Shown here one piece after another: positions 1-6,140 of a DNA stretch of 7,608 nucleotides (its first letter is position 1; every line of letters starts with the position of its first letter). Position numbers and translations under genes: made by a program. Origin of the DNA: Oxalobacteraceae bacterium UBA5157 (GTDB lineage: Bacteria; Pseudomonadota; Gammaproteobacteria; Burkholderiales; Burkholderiaceae_D); NCBI GenBank assembly GCA_002415335.1, contig DHXL01000274.1:1-7608 (forward strand). The letters run 5' to 3'. The notes beneath the pieces are model-generated. The model was not told the DNA's origin. It saw only the letters and a program-made list of their open reading frames with translations, and did not search any database.

Positions 1-9
1 AAGAGACAG
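1..9. other. Probable residual Nextera/Tn5 mosaic-end adapter at the contig edge
   Basis: The window opens with AAGAGACAG, identical to the last nine bases of the 19-base Tn5 mosaic end used in Nextera libraries (the end reads ...TATAAGAGACAG). The conserved HisZ reading runs well up to Gly-Tyr-Gln-Tyr-Glu-Ser and then turns into Cys-Leu exactly where this 9-mer begins, whereas the family usually continues with Gly and a hydrophobic stretch. Both facts suggest the bases are artificial rather than genomic. The match is short, so chance is possible, but the position at the very edge makes an adapter more likely. Confidence 0.7.
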
Positions 10-815
10 CTTTCATACTGATAGCCGCGCAGGTCGGCCAGATCGATCGTCACGCTGGCACTGCCGGCCAGATCGATCAGTGACTCGAGGTCATCCAACG
101 CCTTGCCAATTCCGGGCAGTTGCGGCAATGTCGAACGCGCGCGCGCCAGCACCTCCACGTCGCCATACAGGCTCGGCAAGGCCAGCAGCGCAGCGCGCGT
201 GGCGCCATCGTAGCCGGTTGTTAACGCCTGTAATCCGGGCGTGTCCTTGGCCCGCAGCAGAGCGTACAACGCGGCCTCGTCTCGCCCGGCCTTGCCGTCA
301 TTGGCAATAATGGCGCGCAAGACCCCGACGTGACATAAATCGAGCCGCACCTGCGTAAAGCCGGCCAGCGCCAGTGACGCCAATGCCAGTTCCTGCACTT
401 CCGCGTCCGCTTCCAGCCCGCCATGGCCATAGATCTCGGCACCGATTTGCAGCGGTTCTCGCGTGGCATGGAGGCCAAACGGACGGGTGTGCAGCACGCT
501 GCCGGCGTAACAAAGGCGGGTGACCGACACGCGGTTGAGCAAATGGGCATCGATGCGCGCGACTTGCGTGGTCATGTCGGCGCGAAGGCCCATGGTGCGG
601 CCGGACAGTTGGTCGACCAGCTTGAACGTCCGCAGATCGGTATCCGGCCCGGCGCCGGCCAGCAGCGACTCCAGATATTCGAGCAGCGGCGGCATCACGA
701 GTTCGTAGCCGTAAAGGCGGAAATTGTCGAGCACGATGCGACGCAATTCCTCAATCTTGCGCGCTTCGGACGGCAGGACATCGGCGATATTTTCAGGGAG
801 AAGCCAGTTGGGCAT
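1..815 (-). CDS. hisZ: HisZ, ATP phosphoribosyltransferase regulatory subunit (3' end missing)
   Basis: HisZ is a catalytically inactive relative of the class II histidyl-tRNA synthetase core. It pairs with the short form of HisG to make the first enzyme of histidine synthesis, ATP phosphoribosyltransferase, in the cytoplasm. The frame is open from ATG at 815 to the window edge: 271 codons of a protein usually near 380 residues. Visible family features are the N-terminal MPNWLLPENIADVLP, the motif-2-like block LRADMTTQVARIDAHLLNR at about residues 77-95, LCYAGSVLHTRP at 101-112, and DLADLRGYQY at 258-267. The absence of the tRNA-synthetase HisS signatures in these blocks and the position after hflC favour HisZ over HisS. 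No Shine-Dalgarno sequence precedes the ATG; the mRNA there reads TTTTTCCTCCTGCT. The last three codons (from base 9 down) are probably adapter. purA commonly follows in related genomes but lies outside the window. Confidence 0.93.
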   Translation of the reverse strand, partial: MPNWLLPENIADVLPSEARKIEELRRIVLDNFRLYGYELVMPPLLEYLESLLAGAGPDTDLRTFKLVDQLSGRTMGLRADMTTQVARIDAHLLNRVSVTRLCYAGSVLHTRPFGLHATREPLQIGAEIYGHGGLEADAEVQELALASLALAGFTQVRLDLCHVGVLRAIIANDGKAGRDEAALYALLRAKDTPGLQALTTGYDGATRAALLALPSLYGDVEVLARARSTLPQLPGIGKALDDLESLIDLAGSASVTIDLADLRGYQYESCL

Positions 816-833
816 AGCAGGAGGAAAAATACG

Positions 834-1034
834 TCAGAAAAAATGGGCCAAACCTATTGCCGACAGCCCGCATAGCAGTGAAATTGATCCGAATGATCCG
901 AAACGGCGGATCCGGTCATCGGCAAACGGCCGATGCGGTTAGGTGTTTCGCGCCAATGCAGCAATATGATGCGCTCGAACTGCGGCCTCAAACCGGACGC
1001 ATCTATCGGTGCGCCGGTCACGGCCGACCCGCAT
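834..1034 (-). pseudogene. Decayed DUF2065 (YjeT-like) small membrane protein gene
   Basis: DUF2065 proteins are inner-membrane proteins of about 60 residues with two membrane segments and no established function; one sits after hflC in E. coli (yjeT) and in many betaproteobacteria. Here the stretch after hflC reads WRETPNRIGRLP in one frame (from 955), then DDRIRRFGSFGSI and a hydrophobic tail ending LAHFF and TGA at 836-834 in another frame. Put together, the two halves follow the family pattern W-R-x-T...R-I...D-x-x-I-R-R-F-G followed by a membrane helix. The frame changes by one base near 921, and the hydrophobic N-terminal segment expected upstream is not seen in any frame. A TGATG overlap at 1036-1032 could be the old stop/start junction with hflC; that frame hits TAA at 941-939. 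Either true gene decay or an assembly error could explain the frame change; the missing N-terminal helix favours decay. Confidence 0.5.
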
Positions 1035-1918
1035 CACTTCTGGCCCTTGGCGGTCCCGGAACTCTTGAGGTATTTGAAGAACTCAGAATTGGGATCGACG
1101 ACCATCACGTCGCTGCGGCTCTTGAAACTGGCGCGATAGGCTTCCAGGCTCCGGTAAAACTTGTAGAACTCGGGATTCTGACCGAATGCCTGTGCATAAA
1201 TCTGCGAAGCCTTGGCGTCGCCTTCGCCACGAATATTTTCGGCATCCCGATACGCTTCGGCCAGCAGGACGGTACGCTGGCGATCCGCGTCGGCGCGGAT
1301 TTTTTCCGATTCGGCCGAACCGGTTGAACGCAGTTCATTCGCGACCCGCGTACGTTCCGCCTTCATGCGGTCATACACCGACGCATCGATCTGTTCGACG
1401 TAATCGACGCGCTTCAGGCGCACGTCGATGATTTCGACACCGATCTGCTTGGCCTCGTCCGTGACCTTCTGGCGAATCGCTTCCATCACCTTGCCGCGTT
1501 CACCTGAAATCACTTCGCGCACAGTACGCTTGGTGATCTCGTCATTAAGCGCCGCCTTCACGATTTGCGACAGCCGATCTTGAGCGCGCCGCTCATCGCC
1601 GCCGAAGCTGACGAAATACAGCTTGGGCTCGGTAATGTGCCACTTGACGAACGCATCGACCAGGATATTCATTTTCTCGGCCGTAATGAAACGGTCCGCT
1701 TCCGGCGTGTCGAGCGTCAGAATGCGCTTATCCAGGAACAGCACGTTCTGAAACGGTGGCGGCAACTTGAAGTGCAAGCCGGGTTCGCTGATTACTTGCT
1801 TGACCTCGCCCAACGCGAACACGATTGCGTATTGCCGCTGGTCGACCACAAATAACGTGGAAAACAATATTGTCAACGCGATCAACGCGACGATGGCATA
1901 GGAGATAATGCGGTTCAT
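1034..1918 (-). CDS. hflC: HflC, SPFH-domain membrane protein, FtsH protease modulator
   Basis: HflC forms, with HflK, a large membrane-anchored cage that surrounds and modulates the FtsH protease. The 294-residue product has an N-terminal membrane helix at about residues 4-25, then an SPFH/band-7 domain (from about VVDQRQYAIVFALGEV to near residue 190) and an Ala/Glu/Arg-rich helical region (about 195-245, with AERTRVANELRSTGSAESEK and AEAYRDAENIRGEGDA). The C-terminal part carries the typical YRSLEAYRASF and a D-x-x-S-E-F-F-K-Y motif near 276-284. The ATG shares one base with the hflK stop (TAATG), so the pair is translationally coupled; GGGAG eight bases upstream supports this start. Length and domain layout are normal for HflC. 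The gene ends in TGA at 1036-1034, next to the remnant of a DUF2065 gene. Confidence 0.96.
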   Translation of the reverse strand: MNRIISYAIVALIALTILFSTLFVVDQRQYAIVFALGEVKQVISEPGLHFKLPPPFQNVLFLDKRILTLDTPEADRFITAEKMNILVDAFVKWHITEPKLYFVSFGGDERRAQDRLSQIVKAALNDEITKRTVREVISGERGKVMEAIRQKVTDEAKQIGVEIIDVRLKRVDYVEQIDASVYDRMKAERTRVANELRSTGSAESEKIRADADRQRTVLLAEAYRDAENIRGEGDAKASQIYAQAFGQNPEFYKFYRSLEAYRASFKSRSDVMVVDPNSEFFKYLKSSGTAKGQK

Positions 1919-3210
1919 TAACGTGTCTCCCGATCGCGCGAATCGCGTCCGTCACGACTGCGTGCATCTCTTTGGCGCTGCGAGTCGAGCGATTGCAGTG
2001 GGTCCGGTGCCGGGTTGACCATTGGCACCGCCGGCGTTGCAGCGCTCGGCTTGGCCAGTTCACCCGCTGCAGATTGGGCAATCAGCTTATCCAAAGGCAG
2101 GTAAAGCAAATTGTTGCCCCCCTTGGCGTCGATCATGACCTTGGTCGTACTCGAAAAAATCTGTTGCATGGTTTCCAGATACATACGATCGCGGGTTACG
2201 CCCGGTGCCTTTTGATATTCGGCCAGCACCTGCTTGAAGCGCGATGCGTCGCCCTGCGCGTTGGCGGTCACGCGTGCCCGATAAGCTTCGGACTCTTGCA
2301 TCAACCTTGAAGCGGCGCCGCGTGCCTTTGGTATGACGTCGTTGGCATATGCCTGTCCTTCATTTTTTTGGCGCTCGCGGTCCTGGCCGGCCTTAACCGC
2401 ATCGTCGAACGCAGCCTGCACCTGCTCGGGAGGCTGGACGCCCTGCATCGTGACGTTGGTGATTTGCACCCCGGACTTGTAATGATCAAGTATTTTCTGC
2501 ATCAATTGGCCAACATCGAAGGCGACTTTCTCGCGTCCTTCGTACAGTACAAAATCCATTTTGCTCTTGCCGACGATTTCGCGAATGGCTGTCTCCGATA
2601 CTTGCCGCACCGTGTCCTCTTGGTCGCGATTAGTGAACAACCAATCGGACGCGTTCTTAAGTGTGTATTGCACCGCAAACTGGATGTCAATGATGTTCTG
2701 GTCATCGGTCAGCATCAGAGCTTCCTTGGCCTGCTTGTTCTTGACATTCGAACGATAGCCAACCTCGACCGTGCGCACCTGCGAGACGTTGACGATTTCG
2801 TCGCTTTGAATCGGGTACGGCCAACGCCAGTTGAAGCCTGCCGGCGTCGTATGGCTGTATTTGCCAAAGCTCAATACGACGCCCGTCTGGCCCTCTTGCA
2901 CGATAAAAAAACCGCTGACCAGCCACAGGAAAAGCACAATCAGCGCGATCACGCCTACCCCGATTCCGGCGCCTCGCATGTCGGGTTTGAAACCGCCGCC
3001 ACTGGAACTACCGCCCCCACCGCCATTGCCGAACAAGCGATTCAGGCGCTGATTGAAATCCCGCCAAAGCTGATCGAGGTCGGGCGGACCGTCGCTCGGC
3101 TTCCTGCCGTCCTGATTCTGATGCTGACTATTGTCTTGCGAACCGCGACCCCAGCGGGGGTCTTTCAGGGAAAATCTCAGGCCAAGTTTTTTGAATAAGG
3201 GAACAAGCAT
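1918..3210 (-). CDS. hflK: HflK, SPFH-domain membrane protein, FtsH protease modulator
   Basis: HflK is the partner of HflC in the periplasm-facing complex that restrains FtsH-dependent degradation of membrane proteins. The 430-residue product has a cytoplasmic N-terminal region with FSLKDPRWGRG at 13-23 and GPPDLDQLWRDFNQRL at 41-56, then a Gly/Ser-rich linker (about 62-73) and one membrane helix at about 82-103. The SPFH/band-7 domain starts at FFIVQEGQTGVVLSFGKY, and a charged helical region with GQAYANDVIPKARGAA and the QIFSSTTKVMID block follows. The tail, 414-430, is an unusual run of Arg-Asp pairs. The TAA stop overlaps the hflC ATG. The gene starts 49 bases after hflX; upstream of the ATG there is only a weak candidate ribosome site (CCGGAT), but the N-terminal residues fit related proteins, so the start is kept. 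Identification is secure. Confidence 0.96.
   Translation of the reverse strand: MLVPLFKKLGLRFSLKDPRWGRGSQDNSQHQNQDGRKPSDGPPDLDQLWRDFNQRLNRLFGNGGGGGSSSGGGFKPDMRGAGIGVGVIALIVLFLWLVSGFFIVQEGQTGVVLSFGKYSHTTPAGFNWRWPYPIQSDEIVNVSQVRTVEVGYRSNVKNKQAKEALMLTDDQNIIDIQFAVQYTLKNASDWLFTNRDQEDTVRQVSETAIREIVGKSKMDFVLYEGREKVAFDVGQLMQKILDHYKSGVQITNVTMQGVQPPEQVQAAFDDAVKAGQDRERQKNEGQAYANDVIPKARGAASRLMQESEAYRARVTANAQGDASRFKQVLAEYQKAPGVTRDRMYLETMQQIFSSTTKVMIDAKGGNNLLYLPLDKLIAQSAAGELAKPSAATPAVPMVNPAPDPLQSLDSQRQRDARSRDGRDSRDRETR
1927..1931 (-). promoter_or_regulatory. Ribosome binding site of hflC
   Basis: GGGAG lies within the last codons of hflK, eight bases before the hflC ATG. It supports the ATG at 1918 as the start and independent ribosome loading at the overlapping junction. 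Confidence 0.7.
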
Positions 3211-3259
3211 TCTGTCGCAATCCGGCTTAAGAGTAATGGGTAGAAGGCAGGTGATTCTG

Positions 3260-4381
3260 TCATGCGTGCGTATCGTGGGACTCGGCCAGCGGCACGTCGT
3301 CCAGACACACCGTACTATTCATCTTCGCAAACTCGGCAACTGCCTGACGCAACAGATCCAAGCCGGCTCCAGTCTGTGCGCTAATAAAAACACGTCGGAT
3401 TTTATCATACTCGTCACGCTCCAAGCCCGGCTCAAGGCCTGCAGCATCAATCTTGTTCCAGACCAGAATCTGCGGAATATGATCGGCACCGATTTCCTGC
3501 AGTACCAGATTGACTTGCTGGATCTGATCCATGCGCACCGGACTGGCTGCGTCAACGACGTGCAGCAGCAAGTCGGCATGGATGGTTTCCTCCAGCGTGG
3601 CGCGAAAGGCAGCGACTAATTGATGCGGCAGCTCGCGGATAAATCCAACGGTGTCGGACATCACCACATTGCCGGCATCACCAAGGTAAATCCGGCGCGA
3701 AGTCGTGTCCAGCGTCGCAAAAAGCTGATCAGCCGCATACACCCGCGCCTTGGTCAGTCCATTGAACAAGGTCGATTTTCCGGCATTCGTGTAGCCAACC
3801 AGGGACACGGAAAAAGTCTGGCTGCGTCCTCGGGCGCGCCGCTGGGTGGCACGCTGGCGCTGCAGTTTCTCGAGTCGCGCGCGTAGCGCCTTGACCCGGT
3901 CACCCAACAGGCGACGGTCGGTCTCAAGCTGCGTTTCGCCCGGTCCGCGCAAGCCGATACCGCCTTTCTGGCGTTCCAGATGAGTCCAGCCGCGAATCAG
4001 ACGTGTCGCCAGATGCTGTAATTGCGCAAGTTCGACCTGCAGCTTACCCTCATGGCTCTGGGCGCGCTGGGCAAAAATATCGAGAATCAGGCTGGTGCGA
4101 TCGACCACCCCGATCTTCAGATGCCGCTCGAGATTACGCTGCTGCGCCGGCGACAGCGCATGATTGAAGATGACGATATCGATCTGGTGATCGATCACTG
4201 CATCGGCGATCTCATTCGCTTTGCCGGAACCGACGAACAAGGCTGCATCCGGGCTGGAGCGTTTGCACGTCACAGTTGTGACAGGTTCTGCCCCGGCAGA
4301 TTGAGAAAGCAGGGACAGTTCTTCGAGGCTGGCGGCAAAGTCGCCGTTGCCGAAATCGACGCCGACTAAGGCAGCGCGCAT
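3260..4381 (-). CDS. hflX: HflX, ribosome-associated GTPase
   Basis: HflX is a GTPase that binds the 50S subunit and splits stalled or stress-damaged 70S ribosomes. The 373-residue product has the HflX N-terminal domain (about 1-125), a coiled linker with the signature GWTHLERQKGGIGLRGPGET at 131-150, and a helical region rich in Arg and Gln (about 160-187). The GTPase domain shows G1 GYTNAGKS (196-203), switch DTTSRR (225-230), G3 DTVGF (243-247), G4 NKID (309-312) and a G5-like SAQTG (334-338). A short C-terminal tail follows. Start at ATG 4381 gives MRAALVGVDFG, the usual beginning in this group; no strong ribosome site is seen. It lies 38 bases after hfq and 49 before hflK, the conserved hfq-hflX-hflKC order. 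Despite the old name it is not needed for FtsH control. Confidence 0.96.
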   Translation of the reverse strand: MRAALVGVDFGNGDFAASLEELSLLSQSAGAEPVTTVTCKRSSPDAALFVGSGKANEIADAVIDHQIDIVIFNHALSPAQQRNLERHLKIGVVDRTSLILDIFAQRAQSHEGKLQVELAQLQHLATRLIRGWTHLERQKGGIGLRGPGETQLETDRRLLGDRVKALRARLEKLQRQRATQRRARGRSQTFSVSLVGYTNAGKSTLFNGLTKARVYAADQLFATLDTTSRRIYLGDAGNVVMSDTVGFIRELPHQLVAAFRATLEETIHADLLLHVVDAASPVRMDQIQQVNLVLQEIGADHIPQILVWNKIDAAGLEPGLERDEYDKIRRVFISAQTGAGLDLLRQAVAEFAKMNSTVCLDDVPLAESHDTHA

Positions 4382-4403
4382 GCTAGAGATAATGCATCAG
4401 ATT

Positions 4404-4418
4404 GCCCGCAATGCGGAC
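4404..4418 (-). other. Small hairpin in the hfq-hflX gap
   Basis: Immediately after the hfq stop codon the RNA reads GTCCGC-ATT-GCGGGC, able to form a stem of about six pairs (one G-U) with a three-base loop. No U-run follows, so it is not a standard intrinsic terminator. It might protect the hfq 3' end from exonucleases or lower hflX expression; the length is modest and function is unproven. Confidence 0.3.
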
Positions 4419-4419
4419 T

Positions 4420-4656
4420 TTACTCCGCCTCGGATTCGACGTTCAGATTGACCGCACGCGCCGGAACGACGGTTGAAATCGCGTGCTTATAGACCATTTG
4501 CGTCACTGTATTGCGCAGCAGGACGACGTATTGGTCAAACGATTCGACGTGGCCTTGAAGCTTGATTCCGTTCACGAGATAAATCGAGACGGGAACATGC
4601 TCTTTTCTTAAGGCGTTAAGGAAGGGGTCTTGTAACAGTTGCCCTTTGTTGCTCAT
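4420..4656 (-). CDS. hfq: Hfq, RNA chaperone
   Basis: Hfq is a hexameric Sm-like protein that helps small RNAs pair with mRNAs and affects RNA stability. The 78-residue product contains the whole Sm fold: Q9-D10 of the proximal face (E. coli Q8, D9), Sm1 with VSIYLVNGIKLQGHVESFDQ (23-42), and Sm2 with the YKHAIS signature (56-61) followed by TVVPAR. The rim segment is RKEH (17-20) where E. coli has RRER, a change I recall as normal for betaproteobacteria. The C-terminal tail is short and acidic (ESEAE), unlike the long E. coli tail. The start is supported by GGAG five bases upstream. It follows der after a 133-base gap that has a candidate promoter and a hairpin, so it probably has its own transcription start as well as read-through from der. 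Confidence 0.98.
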   Translation of the reverse strand: MSNKGQLLQDPFLNALRKEHVPVSIYLVNGIKLQGHVESFDQYVVLLRNTVTQMVYKHAISTVVPARAVNLNVESEAE

Positions 4657-4661
4657 GGCAG

Positions 4662-4665
4662 CTCC
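4662..4665 (-). promoter_or_regulatory. Ribosome binding site of hfq
   Basis: GGAG stands five bases before the hfq ATG and directly follows an A-rich CACAACAACACAAT stretch. Hfq bound to that stretch could cover this site. Confidence 0.65.
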
Positions 4666-4692
4666 ATTGTGTTGTTGTGATTAGGAGTTGGA

Positions 4693-4718
4693 GGCGACTT
4701 GCGTATTATTCAAGTGCC
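4693..4718 (-). promoter_or_regulatory. Hairpin in the hfq 5' leader
   Basis: The transcript reads GGCACTTG, a nine-base loop AATAATACG, then CAAGTCGCC. The arms pair over eight base pairs with one bulged C. It lies about 37 bases upstream of the hfq ATG and downstream of the candidate promoter, so it would be part of the leader. It lacks a following U-run and is not a terminator. A regulatory role is inferred from position only. Confidence 0.4.
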
Positions 4719-4739
4719 TCGACTAATGGATGTATGACG

Positions 4740-4769
4740 AATGTAATCGATTTTTACGTTCGCTGCCAA
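4740..4769 (-). promoter_or_regulatory. Candidate sigma-70 promoter for hfq
   Basis: On the minus strand TTGGCA (4769-4764; five of six consensus bases) is separated by 18 bases from TACATT (4745-4740; four of six). Transcription would start near 4733, giving a leader of about 77 bases. The gap between der and hfq is the longest in the run without any gene remnant, which fits a promoter here. The -10 match is moderate, so this is a prediction. Confidence 0.4.
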
Positions 4770-4789
4770 ACTAAAGAAAACTTCTAAGG

Positions 4790-6133
4790 CTATTTCTCTT
4801 GCTTGGCAAATGGATTCTTACCCGAACGTAACTCGATACGTAATGGAGTGCCAATCAGCGAAAAAGTTTCGCGAAAGTGTTTTTCCAGATAGCGTTTGTA
4901 ATTGTCATCGATCGCGTCCAGCGCATTGCCGTGAATAACCACAATGGGTGGATTCTGCCCCCCTTGATGGGCATAACGCAATTTGGGGCGAATCGATCCC
5001 TTGCGGCGAGGTTGCTGATGCTCAACGGCCTCGATCAGCGCACGGGTCAGCCTCGGCGTGGACAGGTTGATGGTCGCCGCCGCGTAGGCGGAGTCGACTG
5101 ACTTCATCAGAGGGGCGATGCCCGTCGATTTCAGCGCAGAGATGAAATGAAACTTCGCGAACGACAGGAAATTCAGCTTACGCTCCAAATCGATCTTGAT
5201 TTCGTCGCGCTTGTCGCTGACCAATCCGTCCCATTTGTTGACGCCGACCACCAGCGCCCGGCCCGATTCCAAAATGAAACCGGCGATATGCGCATCCTGT
5301 TCGGAAATATCCTGCTGCGCATCGAGCAGCAACAACACGACATTCGCTTCCGAAATCGATTGCAGCGTCTTGACTACCGAGAATTTTTCAATCGCCTCGA
5401 AAACCTTGCCGCGGCGACGTATGCCGGCGGTATCGATCAGCACATATTGCTTGCCGTCGCGCTCGAAGGGAATCTCGATCGAATCACGCGTGGTGCCCGG
5501 CAGGTCGAATGCGATCACGCGTTCCTCACCCAGCAACGTGTTGACCAAAGTTGATTTTCCGACATTCGGTCGGCCGACGATGGCGAGCTTGATGCTATTG
5601 TTGAGCGGCTCGGGCGCCTCGTCGACGGCGGTGCGTTGCGCGAGTGCCAGCGTCAGCGCTTCTTCGACCAGGTCCATCACGCCGTCGCCGTGCGCGGCGG
5701 AAATGACGTATGGGTCACCCAATCCGAGCTCGTAAAAATCGGCGGTGACCGAGGTGTATTTCATGCCCTCGGCCTTGTTGACGACCAGCATCACCGAACG
5801 TCCCGATTTGCGCAGAAAATCGGTAATGGTCTTGTCGTGTGGAGTCAAACCCTGCCGTCCGTCGACGATAAAAATGACGACATCGGCTTCAGCGACGGCC
5901 TGCTTGGTCTGCTTGGCCATCTCGTGCATGATGCCTTCCTTGGCGACCGGCTCGAAACCGCCGGTATCGATCACCAGGAATGGTCGTTCGCCCATGCGGC
6001 CTTCACCATAGTGGCGATCACGCGTCAATCCCGGAAGATCGGCGACTAGCGCATCGCGCGACCGGGTGAGCCGATTGAACAGCGTGGATTTGCCGACATT
6101 GGGTCGACCTACAAGTGCGATAACCGGCTTCAT
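4790..6133 (-). CDS. der: Der (EngA), tandem-domain GTPase for 50S ribosome assembly
   Basis: Der is an essential GTPase that helps mature the large ribosomal subunit. The 447-residue product has two G domains and a C-terminal KH-like domain. Domain 1 shows G1 GRPNVGKS (9-16), G3 DTGG (56-59) and G4 NKAE (119-122). Domain 2 shows G1 GRPNVGKS (187-194), G3 DTAG (234-237) and G4 NKWD (299-302). The KH-like domain covers about 355-447 and includes RFAH-like KLRYAHQGGQNPP and the HGNALDAI segment. The frame is open to a TTG at 6148, but the ATG at 6133 gives MKPVIALVGRP, the usual Der beginning, and avoids overlap with bamB; I chose the ATG. Only seven bases separate it from the bamB stop and no strong ribosome site is seen, suggesting coupling to bamB. 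It ends with TAG at 4792-4790. Length is typical. Confidence 0.97.
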   Translation of the reverse strand: MKPVIALVGRPNVGKSTLFNRLTRSRDALVADLPGLTRDRHYGEGRMGERPFLVIDTGGFEPVAKEGIMHEMAKQTKQAVAEADVVIFIVDGRQGLTPHDKTITDFLRKSGRSVMLVVNKAEGMKYTSVTADFYELGLGDPYVISAAHGDGVMDLVEEALTLALAQRTAVDEAPEPLNNSIKLAIVGRPNVGKSTLVNTLLGEERVIAFDLPGTTRDSIEIPFERDGKQYVLIDTAGIRRRGKVFEAIEKFSVVKTLQSISEANVVLLLLDAQQDISEQDAHIAGFILESGRALVVGVNKWDGLVSDKRDEIKIDLERKLNFLSFAKFHFISALKSTGIAPLMKSVDSAYAAATINLSTPRLTRALIEAVEHQQPRRKGSIRPKLRYAHQGGQNPPIVVIHGNALDAIDDNYKRYLEKHFRETFSLIGTPLRIELRSGKNPFAKQEK

Positions 6134-6140
6134 CAAATTG

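Noticed and set aside
819..845. AGGAGG on the plus strand followed by an ATG at 843
   Set aside because: Spacing from the purine run to the ATG is about 18 bases, too long, and the downstream plus frame has no protein-like character. The motif is the complement of the tract before hisZ.
838..873. Possible intrinsic terminator after hflC: GGGC...GCCC followed by six T on the minus strand
   Set aside because: The stem is only four pairs with a loop of about 17 bases, and the sequence is explained as the hydrophobic C-terminal codons of the DUF2065 remnant.
423..875. A 150-codon plus-strand frame opposite hisZ
   Set aside because: The minus strand here encodes a clear HisZ; the plus-strand product has no family features.
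915..930. Programmed ribosomal frameshift in the DUF2065 remnant
   Set aside because: No slippery heptamer or stimulating structure is visible at TTTGCCGATGAC, and the N-terminal half lacks the expected membrane helix, which fits decay or error better.
2368..3198. A 276-codon open frame on the plus strand opposite hflK
   Set aside because: It lies wholly within the well-supported hflK gene, shows no recognisable domain, and is explained by codon bias of the opposite strand.
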